Assembly (NCBI GenBank): GCA_019916065.1
Contig: CM034233.1
Span: 50,797,947 to 50,861,946 of the forward strand
Length of the DNA stretch: 64,000 nucleotides
Source of the DNA: Vitellaria paradoxa
Lineage: Eukaryota > Streptophyta > Magnoliopsida > Ericales > Sapotaceae
Direction of reading: 5' to 3'
Position 1 is the first letter of the stretch. Each line of letters starts with the position of its first letter. Of this stretch, positions 36,572 to 51,668 are shown in pieces. The notes below the pieces were generated by a model that saw only the letters and a program-made list of their open reading frames with translations, was not told the origin of the DNA and made no database searches. The translations under genes and the position numbers were made by a program.

Positions 36572-37824
36572 CCTGAATCCTGAACCCTAAACATTGAACT
36601 CAGAACCCAAAAACCCCGAACCCAAAACCCCGAAACTTGAACCCCGAACCCAGAACCCAGAACCCTGAACCCCGAGCCAGGAACACAAACCCAGAAGCCT
36701 AAACCCCAAACCCGGAACCCTGAACGCTGAACCGCGAACCCAGAACCTCGAACCCTAATCCTGGAACCTCGAACGCTAAACCGGGAACCCAGAACCCCAA
36801 ACCCTAAACCTGGAACCCTGAACCCCAAATCCTAAACCCTGAACTCTGAAACCGAAACCCTGAACTCATAACTCGGAACCCTGAACCCAAAAGCCTAAAG
36901 CCAAAACCCAAAACCCCGAACCCCGAACTCGAAACCCTGAACCCGGAACTCGAACCACGATCCCCGAACCCTGAACCCCGAACCCCGAAATGGGAACCTT
37001 CAACCCCAAACACCAAACCCCGAACCCTCAAACCTGAACTCCGAACCCTCAACGCCTAACGCTGAACCTTGAACACCGAGCCCAAAACCTCGAACCTCAA
37101 ACCCCGAACCCCGAATCCTTAACCCCGAACCAAGAGCATGGAACCACAAACCAAAAGACCTGAGCCCCAAACCACAAACCCATAACCCAGAACCCCACAC
37201 CTCAAACCTCTCACCCTGAACCCCGAACCCAAAACTTAGAACACCAAACGCTTACCCCCGAACCCTAAACCCTAAACCCTAAACCCCAAACTTCACACCC
37301 GTAACCTCGAACTCTGAACCCCAAACCCTAAACCCCGTGCCCAGAACACGGAACCCTAAACCCCGAACATCGAAACCCGAACCCTGAACCTGAACCGCAA
37401 ACATCGAGCACCGAGCCCAGAACGCCGAACCCTAAACCCCGAACCCTTAACCCCAAACCCTAAACTCCGAACCCCAAACCCTCAACCCCGAACGCCAAAC
37501 CCTGAACTCCAAACCCTCAACCCTAACACCAGAACCTCAAAGCCTGAACCTAGAACCTGGAACGCCGAACTCGAAAACCTGAACCTCGAACCCCAAACCC
37601 TCAACCCAGAACCTCAAACCCTCAACCTGGATCCCCGAACTTCGAACCCCGAATCCCGAACGCCAAATCCTAAACCCCGAACGCCAAACCTACTACCCAT
37701 AAGTCAAAACCCGCAACCCTGAACCCCGAACCCTCAACCTTGAAACTCGAACCCAGAACCCAAATCCTCAAACCTGCAACCCTGAATCCCGAACCTCGAA
37801 CCCAGAACCCCGAAGCCCAAGCTC

Positions 37825-38165
37825 GGAACCTCGAACATTTAACCCCAAATCCCGAACCCATAACCTGGAACCCTGAGCACCGAACCCCAAACCCCAAACC
37901 TGGAGCCCCAAACTGTAAACCACGAACCCTCAACCCCAACCAACGAAACCCGAACCCCGAACCCAAAACTTGAAACCCCGAAACCCAAACCCGGAAACCT
38001 GAACCTCGATCCCGCAACCCTGAAACCTCGAACCTTGAATCCTGAACCCTGAACCCAGAACCCCAAAGCCCAAACTCGGAACCCCGAACATTTAACCTCG
38101 AATCCCGAACCCATAACCTGCAACACCGAGCACCGAACCTCAAACCCCAAACCTAGAGCCCCAAA
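37825..38165. repeat. Local duplication of the ACATTTAACC module
   Basis: GAACATTTAACC at 37833 and 38086 and CTGGAGCC or CTAGAGCC at 37900 and 38153 are both 253 bp apart. The module is doubled in this unit. Confidence 0.72.
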
Positions 38166-38426
38166 CTCCGAACCCCGAACCCTTAACCCCAAACCACGAA
38201 ACTCGAACCCCGAACCCAGAACCTGAAACCCTGAACCTTGAACACCAAACCCCAAACCCCAGACCCGAAACCCCTAACCTTGAATCGCGAACGTCAAACC
38301 CCAAACCCTGAACCACGAATCCCGAACCCTGAACATCGAACCAAGAACTCGGAACCCCAAACACAAAACCCATAACCCAAAACCCTGAACACTCAATCCC
38401 GAACCCTGAATCCCGAACCCCGAATC

Positions 38427-38536
38427 AGGTTTAGGCCTCCCTCCTTTTATGTATCTCTAATACCTAGTATAATATACTGGTAGTGGTCCACACCTAACCT
38501 CCCTCCCACTAAGGAGGTTTCTTTTAGAAAAGAAAA
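38427..38536 (+). repeat. Satellite spacer copy 17
   Basis: 110 bp with AGGCCTCCC, TAATACCTAG, CACACC and CCCACTAAGG. Confidence 0.88.
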
Positions 38537-40014
38537 CTTAAATCCTGAACCCTAAAGCTTGAACTCAGAACCCTAAACCCAAAACCTGGAACTATGAACC
38601 CAAAACTCCGAAACTTGAACCCCGAACCTAAAATCTAGAACCTGAATCCCGAACTAGGTACCCGAACCCAGAACACTAAACCCCGAACCCGGAACCCTGA
38701 ACCTTGAACCGCGAGCCCAGAACCCCGAACCCCAAACCCGGAACCTCGAACACTAAACCGGGAACCCGGAACCCCGAATCCTAAACCTAGAAGCCTGAAC
38801 CCCGAACTCGAACGTCGATCCCCGAGCCCTGAATCGCAAACCCCGAAATGGGAACCTTCAACCTCGAACACCCAACCCCGAACCCCCAACCCTGAACGGC
38901 GAACCCTCAACCCCCAACGCCGAACCTTGAACACCAAGCCCAAAACCTCGAACCCCGAACCCCAAACCCTGAATCCTAAACCCCGAACCAAGAGCACGGA
39001 ACCCCGAACCCAAAAATTCGAACCCCAACCCCTAACCCATAACCCAGAACCCTGAACCCCAAAACTCTCAGCCTGAACCCTGAACCCAGAACCCAGAACA
39101 CCAAACGCTTACCCCCGAACCCTAACCCCAAACTTCATACCCGTAACCCCGAAGTTAGTACCCCGAACCCAAAACCCCGTACCCGAAACCACGAACCCCG
39201 AACCCCAAACACCGAATCCAGAACCTGGAACCCTAAAAATGGAGCACAGAACCCAGAACCCTAAACCCCAAGCCCCGAACCCTTAACTCCAAACCCTAAA
39301 CACTAAACCCCAAGCCCTCAACCCCGAACACCCAACCCCAAACCCCAAACCCTCAACCCTGACCCCCGACCCCAGAAGCTCAAACGCAAACCTAGAACCT
39401 GGAACGCCGAACTCGAAAACCTAAACCCCGAACCCCGGACCCTCAACCTAGAACCCCGAACCCTCAACCCAGATCCCCGAACTTCAAACCCTGAACCCTA
39501 AATGCCAAATCCCAAACCCCGAACGCCAAACCTACAACCCATAACCTGGAACCCGCAACCTTGAACCCAAAACCTGAAACCCCGAAACCCGAACTCGGAA
39601 CCCCAATCCCCAAACCTGCAACCCTGAAGCCAGAATCCTGAACCCCGAACCCAGAACCCCGAAGCCCGAACCCGGAACCCCGAACATTTAACCCCGAATC
39701 CCGAACCCATTACTCGGAACCCCGAGCACCGAACCCCGAACCCCAAACCGGGAGCCCCAAACTCAAAACCTTGAACCCTAAACCCCAAACCATGAGACTC
39801 GAACCCCGAACCCAGAACCTAAAACCCTGAACCATGAACACCAAACCCCAAACCCCGAACCCCGAACCTGGAACCCCTAACCTTGAACCCCGAACGTCAA
39901 ACCCCAAACCCTAAACCACGAATCCAGAACCTCGAACATCGAACCAAGAACTCGGAACCCCAAACACAAAATCTAGAACCCGAAACCCCGAACAGTCAAT
40001 CCTGAACCCTAATC

Positions 40015-40124
40015 AGGTTTACGTCTCCCTCCTCTTATGTATCTCTATTACATAGTATAATATACTGGTAGTGGTCCATGCCTAACCTCCATCCCGCTAA
40101 GGAAGTTTCTTTTGGAAATGAAAA
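40015..40124 (+). repeat. Satellite spacer copy 18
   Basis: 110 bp with TTTACGTCTCC, CCATGCC, CCATCCC and AAGGAAG, and a tail TTTGGAAATGAAAA. It is one of the most diverged full-length copies. Confidence 0.87.
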
Positions 40125-41242
40125 CTCGAATCATGAACCCTAAACCTTGAACTCAGAACCCTAAACCCAGAACCCGGAACCATGAACCGAGAGCCCCGAA
40201 ACTTGAACCCCAAACCCAGAACCCTGAACCCTGAACCAAGAACCCGAGCCCAGAACCCTAAACCCTGAACTCGAAACCCTGAACCCCGAACTGCGAACCC
40301 AGAACCCCGAACCCAAACCTAGAACCTCGAACGCTAAACCAGGAATCCTAAACCCCGAACCCTAAACCTGGAATCCTGAACCCCAAACCCTAAACCCTGA
40401 GCCATGAACCCAAAACCCTGAACTGAAAACTCGAAACCCTGAACCCAGAACCCAGAAGCCTGAAGTCAAAACCCGAAACCCCGAACCCCGAACTCAAAAC
40501 CCTGAACCTAGAAAACAGAACCCTAAACACCGAACCAAAATTTGCGAACCCTAAACCCAGAACTCGAACCTCGATCCCCAAACGTTGAACCCCGAACCCC
40601 GAAATGGGAACCTTCAACGCCGAACACCCAACCGTGAACCCTCAACCCCGAACTCCAAACCCTCAACCCCCAACGCCGAACCTTGAACACCGAGCACAAA
40701 ACCTCGAACCTCGAAACCCAAACCCTAAATCCTGAACCCCGAACCAAGAGCACAGAACCCCGAACCCAAAAACCCAAACATCAAACCACTAACCCATAAC
40801 CCAGAACCCCGAACCCCAAACCTCTCACCCCAAACCCTGAACCCAGAACCCAGAATACCGAACGCTTACCCCCGAACCCTAAACCCTAAACTCTTAACCC
40901 CAAACTTCGTACTCGTAACCCCAAACTCTGAACCCCGAACCCTAAACCCCGCGCCCGGAACCCGAAACCCTGAACCCTGAACACCAAAGCCCGAGCCCTC
41001 AACCCCAAACCACGAAACCCAAACCCCGAACCCAGAACCTGAAACCCCGAACCTTGAACAGCAAACCCCAAACCCCGAACCATAGACCCGAAACCCCTAG
41101 CCTTGAACCCCGAACGTCAAACCCTGAACCCTGAGCCACGAATCCAGAACCCCAAACATCGAACCAAGAACTCAGAACCCCGAACACAAAACCCAGAACC
41201 CGAAACCCTGAACACTCAATCCCGAACCCTGAACCCTGAATC

Positions 41243-41351
41243 AACTTTAGGTCTCCCTCCTTTTATGTATCTCTATTACTTAATATAATATATTGGTAGT
41301 GGTCCACACCTAACCTCCCTCCCGCTAAGGAGGTTTTTTTGGAAAAGAAAA
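41243..41351 (+). repeat. Satellite spacer copy 19
   Basis: 109 bp starting AACTTTAGG, with TTAATATAATATATTGG and CACACC. The 1228-bp interval before it marks a shortened unit. Confidence 0.87.
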
Positions 41352-42697
41352 CCTGAATCCTGAACCACGAACTCAAAACCCTAAACCCAGAAGCCGGAAC
41401 CACGAACCCAGAACCCCGAAACTTGAACCCTGAACCCGGAACCCTGAACCCCGAACCCAGAACCCCAAACCCAGAACCTCGAACGCTAAACCAGGAACCT
41501 GGAAACCCGAACCCTAAACTTGGAAGCCTGAACCCCAAACTCTAAACCTTGAACTCTGAACCCAAAACCCTGAACTCAAAACTCGAAACCCTGAACCCCG
41601 AACCCAGAACCTAGAAGCCTGAACCAAAAACCCGAAACCCGGAACCGTAAACCCTGAACTCAGAACCCGGAACCTAGAAATCGGAACCACAAACGCCGAA
41701 CCAAAAAACATCGAACCCTGAGCCCAGAACTCGAACCTCGATCCCCGAACCCTGAACCCCGAAATGGGAACCGTCAACCCCGAACTCTGAACCCTCAACC
41801 CCCAATGCCGAACCTTGAACACCGAGCCCAAAACCTCGAAACCTCAAACCCCAAACCCTGAATCCTGAACCCCGAACCAAGAGCACGAAACCCCGAACCC
41901 AAAAACCCGAACCTCAAACCCCTAACCCATAACCCAGAACCCCAAACCCCGAACCTCTCACCCCGAACCCCGAACCCAGAACCCAGAACACCAAATGCAT
42001 AACCCAGACCCAGAACCCCGAACCCCAAACCCCGAACCCTTAACCCCAAACCCTAAACTCCGAACCCCAAACGTTCAACCCCGACCCCCGAACGTAGAAC
42101 CTTGAACGCCGAACTCGAAAACCCAAACCCCGAACCCTGAACCCTCACCCCAGAACCTCGAACCCTCAACCTGGATCCCCGAACTTTGAACCCCGAACCC
42201 CGAACGCCAACCCTTAAACCCCAAATGCCAAATCTATAAACCATAACCCGGAACCCGCGACCCTGAACCTAGAACCTGATACCCCGAAACTCGAACCCAT
42301 AACCCCAATCCCTGAACCTGTAACCCTGAAATCCTGAACCCTAAATCCCGAACCCCGAACCCAAAACCCTGAACACTTAACCCCGAATCCCGAACTCATA
42401 ACCTGGAACCCCAAGCACTAAACCCCGAACCCCAAACTTGGAGCCCCAAACTCCAAACCCCGAACCCTCAACCCCAAACCACGAAACCCGAAGCTTGAAC
42501 CCAGAACCTAAAACCCCGAACCTTGAACACCAAACCCCGAACCCCAGACCCGGAACCCCTAACCTTGAACCCCGAACATCAAACGCTGAACCCTAAACCA
42601 CAAATGCAGAACCCCGAACATTGAACCAAGAATTCGGAACCCCAAACACAAAACCTAGAACCCGAGACCCTGAACACTCAATCTCGAACCCCGAATC

Positions 42698-42806
42698 AGG
42701 TTAGGTCTACCTCCTTTTATGTATCTCTATTACTTAGTATAATATACTAGCAGTGGTCCACGCCTAACCTCCCTCCCGCTCAGGAGGTTTCTTTTAGAAA
42801 AGAAAA
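42698..42806 (+). repeat. Satellite spacer copy 20
   Basis: 109 bp with AGGTTAGGTCTACC (one T lost), ACTAGCAGTGG and GCTCAGGAGG. Confidence 0.88.
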
Positions 42807-44437
42807 CCTGAATCCTGAACCCTAAACCTTGAACTCAGAACCCTAAACGCAGAACCCGGAACCATGAACCCAGAACCCCAAAACTTGAACCTCGAACCCA
42901 GAACCCAAAACCCTGAACCCCAAACCAGGAACCTGAACCCAGAACCCAGAATCCTAAACCCAGAATCCTGAACCCCAATCCGTGAACCCAGAACCCCGAA
43001 CCCCAAACCCGGAAACTCAAACGGCAAACCAAGAACTGAGAACCCCGAACTCTAAACCTGGAACCCTGAACCCCAAACCCTAAACCCTGAACTCTGGACT
43101 TGAAACCATGAACTCAGAACTCGGAACCATTAAACCCGAACCCATAACACAGAAGCCTGAACCCAAAACCTGAAACCTCGAACCCAGAACCCCAAACTCG
43201 AAACCTTGAACCTAGAAATTGGAACCCTGAACGCTGAACTAAAAATCCCGAACCATGAACTCGGAACTCGAACCTCAATCCCCGAACCTGGAACCCCGAA
43301 CCCCGAAATGGGAACCTCCAACCCCGAACACCCAACCCTGAACCCTTAACCCCAAACTCTGAACCCTCAACCCCAAAGGTCGAACCTTGAACACCGAGCC
43401 CAAAACCTCGAACCCCAAACCCTGAATCTTGAACCCTAAACCCAAAAACCCAAACCCCAAACCCTTAACCCATAACCCAGAACCCCGAACCACAAACCTC
43501 TCACCCTGACCCCCGAACCCAGAACCCAGAACACTAAATGCTTACTGCCGAATGCTAAACCCTAAACCCTAAGCCCCAAACTTCATACCCGTAACCCCGA
43601 ACTCTGAACCCCGAACCCTAAACCCTGCACCCGGAACCCCGAACACTGAAACCCGAACCCTGAACCTGGAACCCCAAACATTGAGCACCGAACCCAGAAT
43701 CCTGAACACCAAACCCCGAACCCTTAACCCCAAAGCCTAAACTCCAAACCCCAAACCCTCAACCCCCAATGCCCAACCCTGAAACCCAAACCCTCAACCC
43801 CGACCCCCGACCCCAGAAGCTCAAACCCCGTTCCTAGAGCCTGGAACGCCGAATTTGAAAACCTGAACCTCGAACCTCAAACCCTCAACCCAGAACCTCG
43901 AACCCTCACCCCGAATCCCTGAACTTCGAACCCCGAACCCAGAATGCCAAACCTATAACCCATTACCCGCAACACGCAACTCCAAACCCCGAAACCCAAA
44001 CCCAAAACCCCAATCCGCGAACTTGCAACCCTAAAACCCTGAACCCTGAATCCCGAAACCCGAACCCAGAACCACGAAGCCCAAACTTGGAACCCCGAAC
44101 ATTCAACCCCGAATCTCGAACCCATAACCCGGAACCCTGAGCACTGAACCTAGAACCCCAAACCTGGAACCTCAAACTCCAAACCCCGAACCCCCAACCC
44201 CAAACCACGAAACCAGAACCCCAAACCCAGAAGCTGAAACCCTGAACCTTGAACACCAAACCCCAAACCCCAAACCCGAGACCCGGAACCCGTAACCTTG
44301 AACCCCGAACGTCAAACGCCGAGCCCTGAACCACGAATCCGAAACCCCGAACATTGAACCAAGAACTCGGAACCCCAAACATAAAACCCAGAACCCAAAA
44401 CCCCGAACACACAATCCTGAACCCCGAACCCCGAATC

Positions 44438-44547
44438 AGGTTTAGGTGTCCCTCCTTTTATGTATCTCTATTATTTAGTATAGTATATTGGTAGTGGTCC
44501 ACACCTAACCTCCCTCCCGCTAAGGAGGTTTCTTTTAGAAAAGAAAA
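44438..44547 (+). repeat. Satellite spacer copy 21
   Basis: 110 bp with AGGTGTCCC, ATTTAGTATAGTATATTGG and CACACC. Confidence 0.88.
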
Positions 44548-46155
44548 CCAGAATCCTGAACCCTAAACCTTGAACTCAGAACCCTAAACTAGAACACGGA
44601 ACCATGAACCCAGAACCCCGAAACTTGAACCCCGAACCCAGAACCCTGAACCCCGAACCAAGAACCCGAACCCAGAACCCAAAACCCCAAACCCGGAACC
44701 CCGAACTCGGAACCCTTAACCCCGAACCCCAAACCTGGAACCTCGAACGCTAAACCGGGAACCTGGAACCCCGAACCCTAAACCTGGAATCCTGAACCCC
44801 AAACCCTAAGCCCTGAACTCTGAACTCGAAACCCTGAACTCAAAACTCGAAACCCTAAACCCCGAACCCAGAACCCAGAAGCCTGAACCCAAAACCCAGA
44901 ACCCCGAACCCCAAACTCAAAACCCTGATCCTAGAAATAGGAAACCTAAACGCCAAACCAAAAACCCCGAACCCAGAAGCTAGAACTCAAACCTCGATCC
45001 CCGAACCCTAAACCCCGAACCTCGAAATGGGAACCTTCAACCCCGAACTCCGAACCCTCAACCCCTAACGTCGAACCTTGAACACCGAACCCAAAACCTT
45101 GAACATTGAACCCTAAACCCCGAATCCTGAACCCCGAACCAAGTTCACGGAACCCCAAACCCAAAAACTCAAACCCCAACCCCTAACCCATAACCCAGAA
45201 CCCCGAACCCCAAACCTCTCACCCCGAACCCAGAACCCTGAACGCTTACCCCAGAACCCTAAACCCTAAACCCTAAACCCCTAACTTCATACCCATGACC
45301 CCGAACTCTGAACCCTGAACCCTAAACCCCGCACCCAAAGCCCCGAACCCTGAACACCAAAACCCGAACCCTGAATCTGGAACCCCAAAGAACAAGCACC
45401 GAACCAAGAACCCCGAACTCTAAACCCCGAACACTTAACCCCAAACCCGAAACTTCGAACCCCAAACCCTCAACCCCGAACGCCCAACCTCAAACCCCAA
45501 ACCCTCAACCCCAACCCCCGACCCCAGAACCTCAAACCCCGAACCTAGAACCTAGAACGCCGAACTCAAAAACCCGAACCCCAAACCCCGAACCCTCAAC
45601 TGAGAATCTCGAACCCTCAACCTGGATCCCCAAACTTCGAATCCCGAACACCAAACGCCAAATCCCAAACCCCGAACTCCAAACCTGCAACCCAAAACCT
45701 GTAACCCGCAATCCTGAACCCCGAACCCTCAACCCCAAAACAAGAACACGAAACCTCAACCCACGAACCTGCAACCCTGAAACCCCGAACCCAGAACCCC
45801 GATGCCCAAACTCTGAACCCCGCACATTTAACCTTGAATCCTGAACCCATAACCCGAAACCCAGAGCACCGGACCCCGAACCCCAAACCTGGAGCTCCAA
45901 ACTCCAAACCCCGAACCCGCAACCCCAAACCACCAAACTAGAACCCCAAACCCAGAACCTGAAGCCCCAAACCTTGAACACCAAACCCCAATACCCGAAC
46001 CCTAGACCCAAAACCCCTAACCTTGAACCTCGAATGTCAAACCCCAAACCCTAAACCACGAATCCAGAACCACGAACATCGAACCAAGAACTCGGAACCC
46101 CAGACACAAAACCCAGAACCTGAAACCCCGAACACTCAATCCCGAACCCCGAATC

Positions 46156-46265
46156 AAGTTTAGGTCTCCCTCTTTTTAAGTATCTCTATTACTTAGCATA
46201 ATATACTGGTAGTGGTCCACGCCTAACCTCCGTCCTGCTAAGGAGGTTTCTTTTAGAAAGGAAAA
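46156..46265 (+). repeat. Satellite spacer copy 22
   Basis: 110 bp with TTTTAAGTATC and CCTCCGTCCTGCT. It is followed by CCTAAATCC and ACTCAGAACCCAGA. The same combination occurs on the reverse strand in copy 30, which identifies this unit as that segment's closest relative in the window. Confidence 0.88.
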
Positions 46266-47906
46266 CCTAAATCCTGAACCCTAAACCTTGAACTCAGAAC
46301 CCAAAACTCAGAACCCAGATCCATGAACCCAGAACCCCGAAACTTGAACCCCGAACCCAGAACCTGAACTAGGAACCCGAACCCAGAACCCTAAACCCCA
46401 AACTCAGAACCCTGAACCCCGAACCAGAACCCAGAACCCTGAACCCAGAACCCTGAACCCCGAACCAGGATCCCGAACCCAGAACCCTAAACCCTGAACC
46501 CGGAACACTGAACCTCGATCCCCAAATCCGGAACCTCGAACGCTAAATCGGGAACTGGGAACCCCGAATTGTAAACCTGGAACCCTAAACCCCGAACCCT
46601 AAACCCTAAATTCTGAACCCAAAACCTTGAACTCAGAACTCGGAATCCTAAACCCCGAACCCAGAACTCAGAAGCCTGAACCCAAAACTTAAAACGTCGA
46701 ACCCCGAACTCAGAACTCAGAACCTAGAAATCGGAACCCTGAACGTCGAACCAAAAACACCGAACCCTGAACCCGGAACTCAAACATCGATCCCCAAACC
46801 TTGAACCCCGAACCCCGAAATGGGAACCTTCAACCCCGAACACCCAACCTCGAAACCCAAACCCCGAACTCTGAACCCTCAACCCCCAACACCGAGCCCA
46901 AAACCTCAAACCTTGAACCCCAAACCTTGAATCCTGAACCTCAAACCAAGAGCACGGAACCCCGAACCCAAAAACACGAACCCCAAACCCCTAACCCATA
47001 ACCCAGAACCCCAAACCCCAAACCTCTCACCCCAAACCCCAAACCCAGAACACCGAATGCTTACCCCCGAACCCTAAACCCTAAACCTCAAACTTCATAC
47101 CCGTAACCCAGAACTCTGAACCCTGAACCCTAAACCACGTACCCAGAACCCCGAACCCCGAACACCGAAACCCGAACCCTAAACCTGGAACCCCAAACAT
47201 CGAGCACCAAACCCAGAACCCTGAACCCTTAACCCTAAACCATAAACTCTGAACCCCAAACCCTCAACCCCGATCGCCAAACCCCGAACCCCAAACCGTC
47301 AACCCCGACCCCTGGCCCCAGAACCTCGAACCCCGAACATAGAACCTGGAACGCCGAACTCGAAAACCAGAACCCCGAACCTCGAACCCTCAACCCGGAT
47401 CCCTGAACTTTGAACCCCGAATGTAAATTCCCAAACCCCGAATGCCAAACCTACAACCCATAACCCGGAACTCGCAACCCTAAACCCTGAACCCTCAACC
47501 CCGAAACCCGAACCCGGAACCCCAAACCCTGAATCTCGAACCCCGAACCCAGAACTCTGAAACCCAAACTCGGAACCCCAAACATTTAACATCGAATCTC
47601 GAACCCATAACCTGGAACCCCGAGCACCGAACCTCGAACCCTAAACCTGGAGCCCCAAATTCCAAACCCCGAACCCTAAACACCGAACCACGAAACCTGA
47701 ACCCCAAACCCAGAACCTGAAACCTCAAACCTTGAACACCAAACCCCAAACCTCGAACCCTGGACCCAGAACCCCTAACCTTGAACCCCGAACCTTGAAC
47801 CACGAATCCAGAACCCCTAACATCGAACCAAGAACTCGGAACCCCAAACACAAAACCCAGAACCCAAAACCTTGAACACTCAATCCCGAACCTCGAACCC
47901 CGAATT

Positions 47907-48018
47907 AGGTTTAGGTCTCCCTCCTTTTATGTATCTCTATTACTTAGTATAATATACTGGTAGTGGTCCACGCCTAACCTCCTTCCCGCTAAGGAGGTTT
48001 CTTTTAAAAAAAAAAAAA
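47907..48018 (+). repeat. Satellite spacer copy 23 with uninterrupted A13
   Basis: 112 bp starting ATTAGGTTTAGG-like. It ends in 13 uninterrupted A's (48006-48018), where other copies have TTTTAGAAAAGAAAA. Confidence 0.88.
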
Positions 48019-49624
48019 TTGAATCCTGAACCCTAAACCTTGAACTCAGAACCCCAAACCCAGAACGCAGAACCATGAACCCAGAACCCCGAAACATGAA
48101 CCCCGAACCCAGAACCCAGAACCCTGAACCCCGAACTAGGAACCCGAACCCAGAACCCTAAACCCCAAACTTGGAACCCTGAACATAGAACCACGAACGC
48201 AGAACCCCAAACTCGAAACCTCGAATGCGAAACTGGGAACCTGGAACCCCGAACTCCAAACCTAGAACCCTGAACCCCAAACCCTAAACCCTGAACTCTG
48301 AACCCGAAACCCTGAACTCAGAACTCGAAACCTTGAACCCCAAACCCAGAGCCCAGAAGCCTGAACCCAAAACCTGAAACCCCGAACCCCGAACTCGAAA
48401 CAAGGAACCTAGAAATCGGAACACTGAACGCTGAACCAAAAATCCTGAACCCGGAACTCGAACCTCGATCCCTGAACCCTGAACCTCAAACCCCGAAAGG
48501 GAACCTTCAACCCTGAACACCCAACCCCGAACCCTCAACCCCTAACGTCGAAACTTGAACAACGAGCCGAAATCCTCGAACCTCGAACCCCAAATCATGA
48601 ATTCGGAACCCCGAACTAAGAGCACGGAACCCTGAACCCAAAAACCAGCACCCCAACACCTAACCCATAACCCAGAACCCCGAAACCCAAACCTCTTACC
48701 CCGAACCCAGAACGCAGAACACGGAATGCTTACCCCCGATCCCTAAACCCTAAACCCCAAACTTTATACCCGTAACCACGAACTCTGAACCTCAAACCCT
48801 AAACCCCGCACCTGGAACCCGGAACCCCGAACACCAAAACCTGTACCATGAACTTGGAACCCCAAACATCGAGCACCGAACCCAGAACCCCGAACCCCAA
48901 ACCTGAACCCTTAACCCGAAACCCTAAACTCTGAACCCTAAACCCTCTTCCCCGAACGCCCAACCCCGAACCCCAAACCCTCAACCCTAACCCCCAACCC
49001 CAAAACCTCAAACCCCAAACCTAGAACCTGGAACGCCGAACTCGAAAACCAGAACCCTGAACCTCAAACCCTCAACCCAGAACCTCGAACCCTTAACTTG
49101 AATCCCCAAACTTCGAACCCCGAACGCTAAACCTATAACCCATAACCTGGAACCTGCAACCCTAAACACCAAACCCTCAACCTCGAAACTTGATCCCGGA
49201 ACCCCAATCCGTGAACCTGCAAGCCTAAAACCCCGAACCCTGAATCTCAAACCCCGAAGCCCAAACTCGGAACCCCAAACATTTATCTCCGAATCCCGAA
49301 CCTATAACCCAGAACCCCGAGCACCGAACCTCGAACCCCAAACCTGGAGTCCCAAACTCCAAACCCCGAACACTCAACCCCAAACCACGAAACTCGAACC
49401 CCGAACCCAGAACCTGAAACCCTGAACCTTGAACACCGAACCCCATACCCCGAACCCCAGACCCAGAAACCCAAACATTGAACCCCAAATGTCAAACCCT
49501 GAACCCAGAACCACGAATCCAGAACCCCAAACATCGAACCAAGAACTCAGAACCCCAAACACAAAACCCAAAATCTGAAACCCCGAACACTCAATCCCGA
49601 ACCCCGAACCCCGGAGCTCGAATC

Positions 49625-49732
49625 AGGTTTAGGCCACCCTCCTCTTATATATCTCTATTACTTAGTATAATATACTGGTAGTGGTCCACGCCTAACCTCC
49701 CTCCCGCTAAGGAGGTTTTTTAGAAAAGAGAA
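49625..49732 (+). repeat. Satellite spacer copy 24
   Basis: 108 bp with AGGCCACCC, CTCTTATATATC and a shortened T run after GGAGG. Confidence 0.88.
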
Positions 49733-51668
49733 CCTGAATCCTGAACCCTAAACCCTGAACTCAGAACCCCAAAGCCAAAACCCCGAATCATGAACCCAGA
49801 ACCCCGAAACTTGAACCCAGAACCCTGAACCCCGAACTAGGAACCCGAATCCAGAACCCTAAATCCCAAACCCAGAACGCTGAACCCAGAACCCCGAACC
49901 CAAAACCTATAACCTCGAACGCTAAACCAGGAACCCGGAACCCAGAACCATAAACCTGGAACCTTGAACCCCAAACCCTAAACCTTGAACTCTGAACCAA
50001 AAACCCTGAACTCAAAACTCGGAACCCTGAAACTTGAACCCAGAACCCAAAAGCCTGAACCTAAAACCCGAAACCCCGAAGTCGAAACCCTGAACTTAGA
50101 AATCGGAACCCTGAACGCCGAACTAAAAACCCCGAACACTAAACCCAGAACTCGAACCTCGATCCCCGAACCCGGAACCTCGAACCCCGAAATGGGAACC
50201 TTCAACCCCGAACACCCAACCCCAAACCCTCAACCCCCAACGCCGAACCTTGAACAACGAGCCCAAATCCTTGAACCTCGAACCCCAAACCCCGAATCCG
50301 GAACCCCAAACTAAGAGCACGGAACCCCGAACCCAAAAACCAACACCCCAACACCTAACCCATAACCCAGAACCCCGAACCCCAAACCTCTTACCCCGAA
50401 CCCAGAACGCAGAACATCGAATACTTACCCCCAAAGCCTAAACCCTAAACCCCAAACTTTATACCCGTAACCACGAACTCTGAACCCCGAACCCTAAACC
50501 CCGCAACTGGAACCTGAAACCCCAAACCCTGAACACCGAAACCCGTACCCTGAACTTGGAACCCCAAACATCGAGCACCAAACCTAGAACCCCGAACCCT
50601 CAACCCCCAACGTAGAACCTTGAACGCCGAGCCCAAAACCTCGAACCTTGAACCTAAACCCCAAATCCTAAACCCCGAACCAAGAGCACGAAACACCGAA
50701 CCCCAACCCCTAACCCATAACCCAGAACTCCGAACCCCAAACCTCTCACCTCGAACCTAGAACCCAGAACACCAAACGCTTACCCCTGAATCCTAAACCC
50801 TAAACCCCAAGCCCCAAACTTCATACTCGTAACCCTGAACTCTGAACCTCGAACCCTAAACCCCGCACCTAGAACCTCGAACCCCGAACACTGAAACCCA
50901 AACCCAGAACCTGGAACCCCAAACATCGAGCACCGAACCCAGAACCCCAACCCACAAACTTCGAACCCTTAACCCCAAACCCTCAACCCCGAACGCCCAA
51001 CCCCGAACCCCAAACCCTCAACCCTAACCCCCGACCCCAGAACCTCAAACCCCGAACCTAGAACCTGGAACGCCAAACTCGAAAACTCGAACCTCGAACA
51101 CTTCACCCTGAACCTTGAACCCTTAACCCGGATCCCCGAACTTCGAACCCCGAACGCCAAATCCAAAACCCCGAACACCAAACCTACAAACCATAACCCG
51201 CAACCGACAACCCTAAACCCCGAACTCTCAACCCTGAAACACAAACCCAGAACCCCAATCCCCAAACCTGCAACCCTGAAACCCCGAACCCGGAATCTCG
51301 AACCCGAAACCCAGAAGCCCGAAGCCCAAACTCGGAACCCCGAACATTTAACCCCGAATCCCGAACCCATAACTTGAAACCCCGAGCACCGAACCTCAAG
51401 CCCCAAACCTGGAGCCCCAAACTCCAAACCCCTGACCCTCAACCCCAAACCACGAACCCAGAACCTGAAACCCCGAACCTTGAACACCAAACGCCAGACC
51501 CGGAACCCCTAACCTTGAACCCCGAACGTCAAACCCCGAACCCTGAACCACGAATCCAGAACCACGAATCCAGAACCCCGAACACCGAACCAAGAACTCG
51601 GAACCCCAAACACAAAACCCAGAAACTGAAACCCTGAACACTCAATCCCGAACCCCGAATCCCGAATC

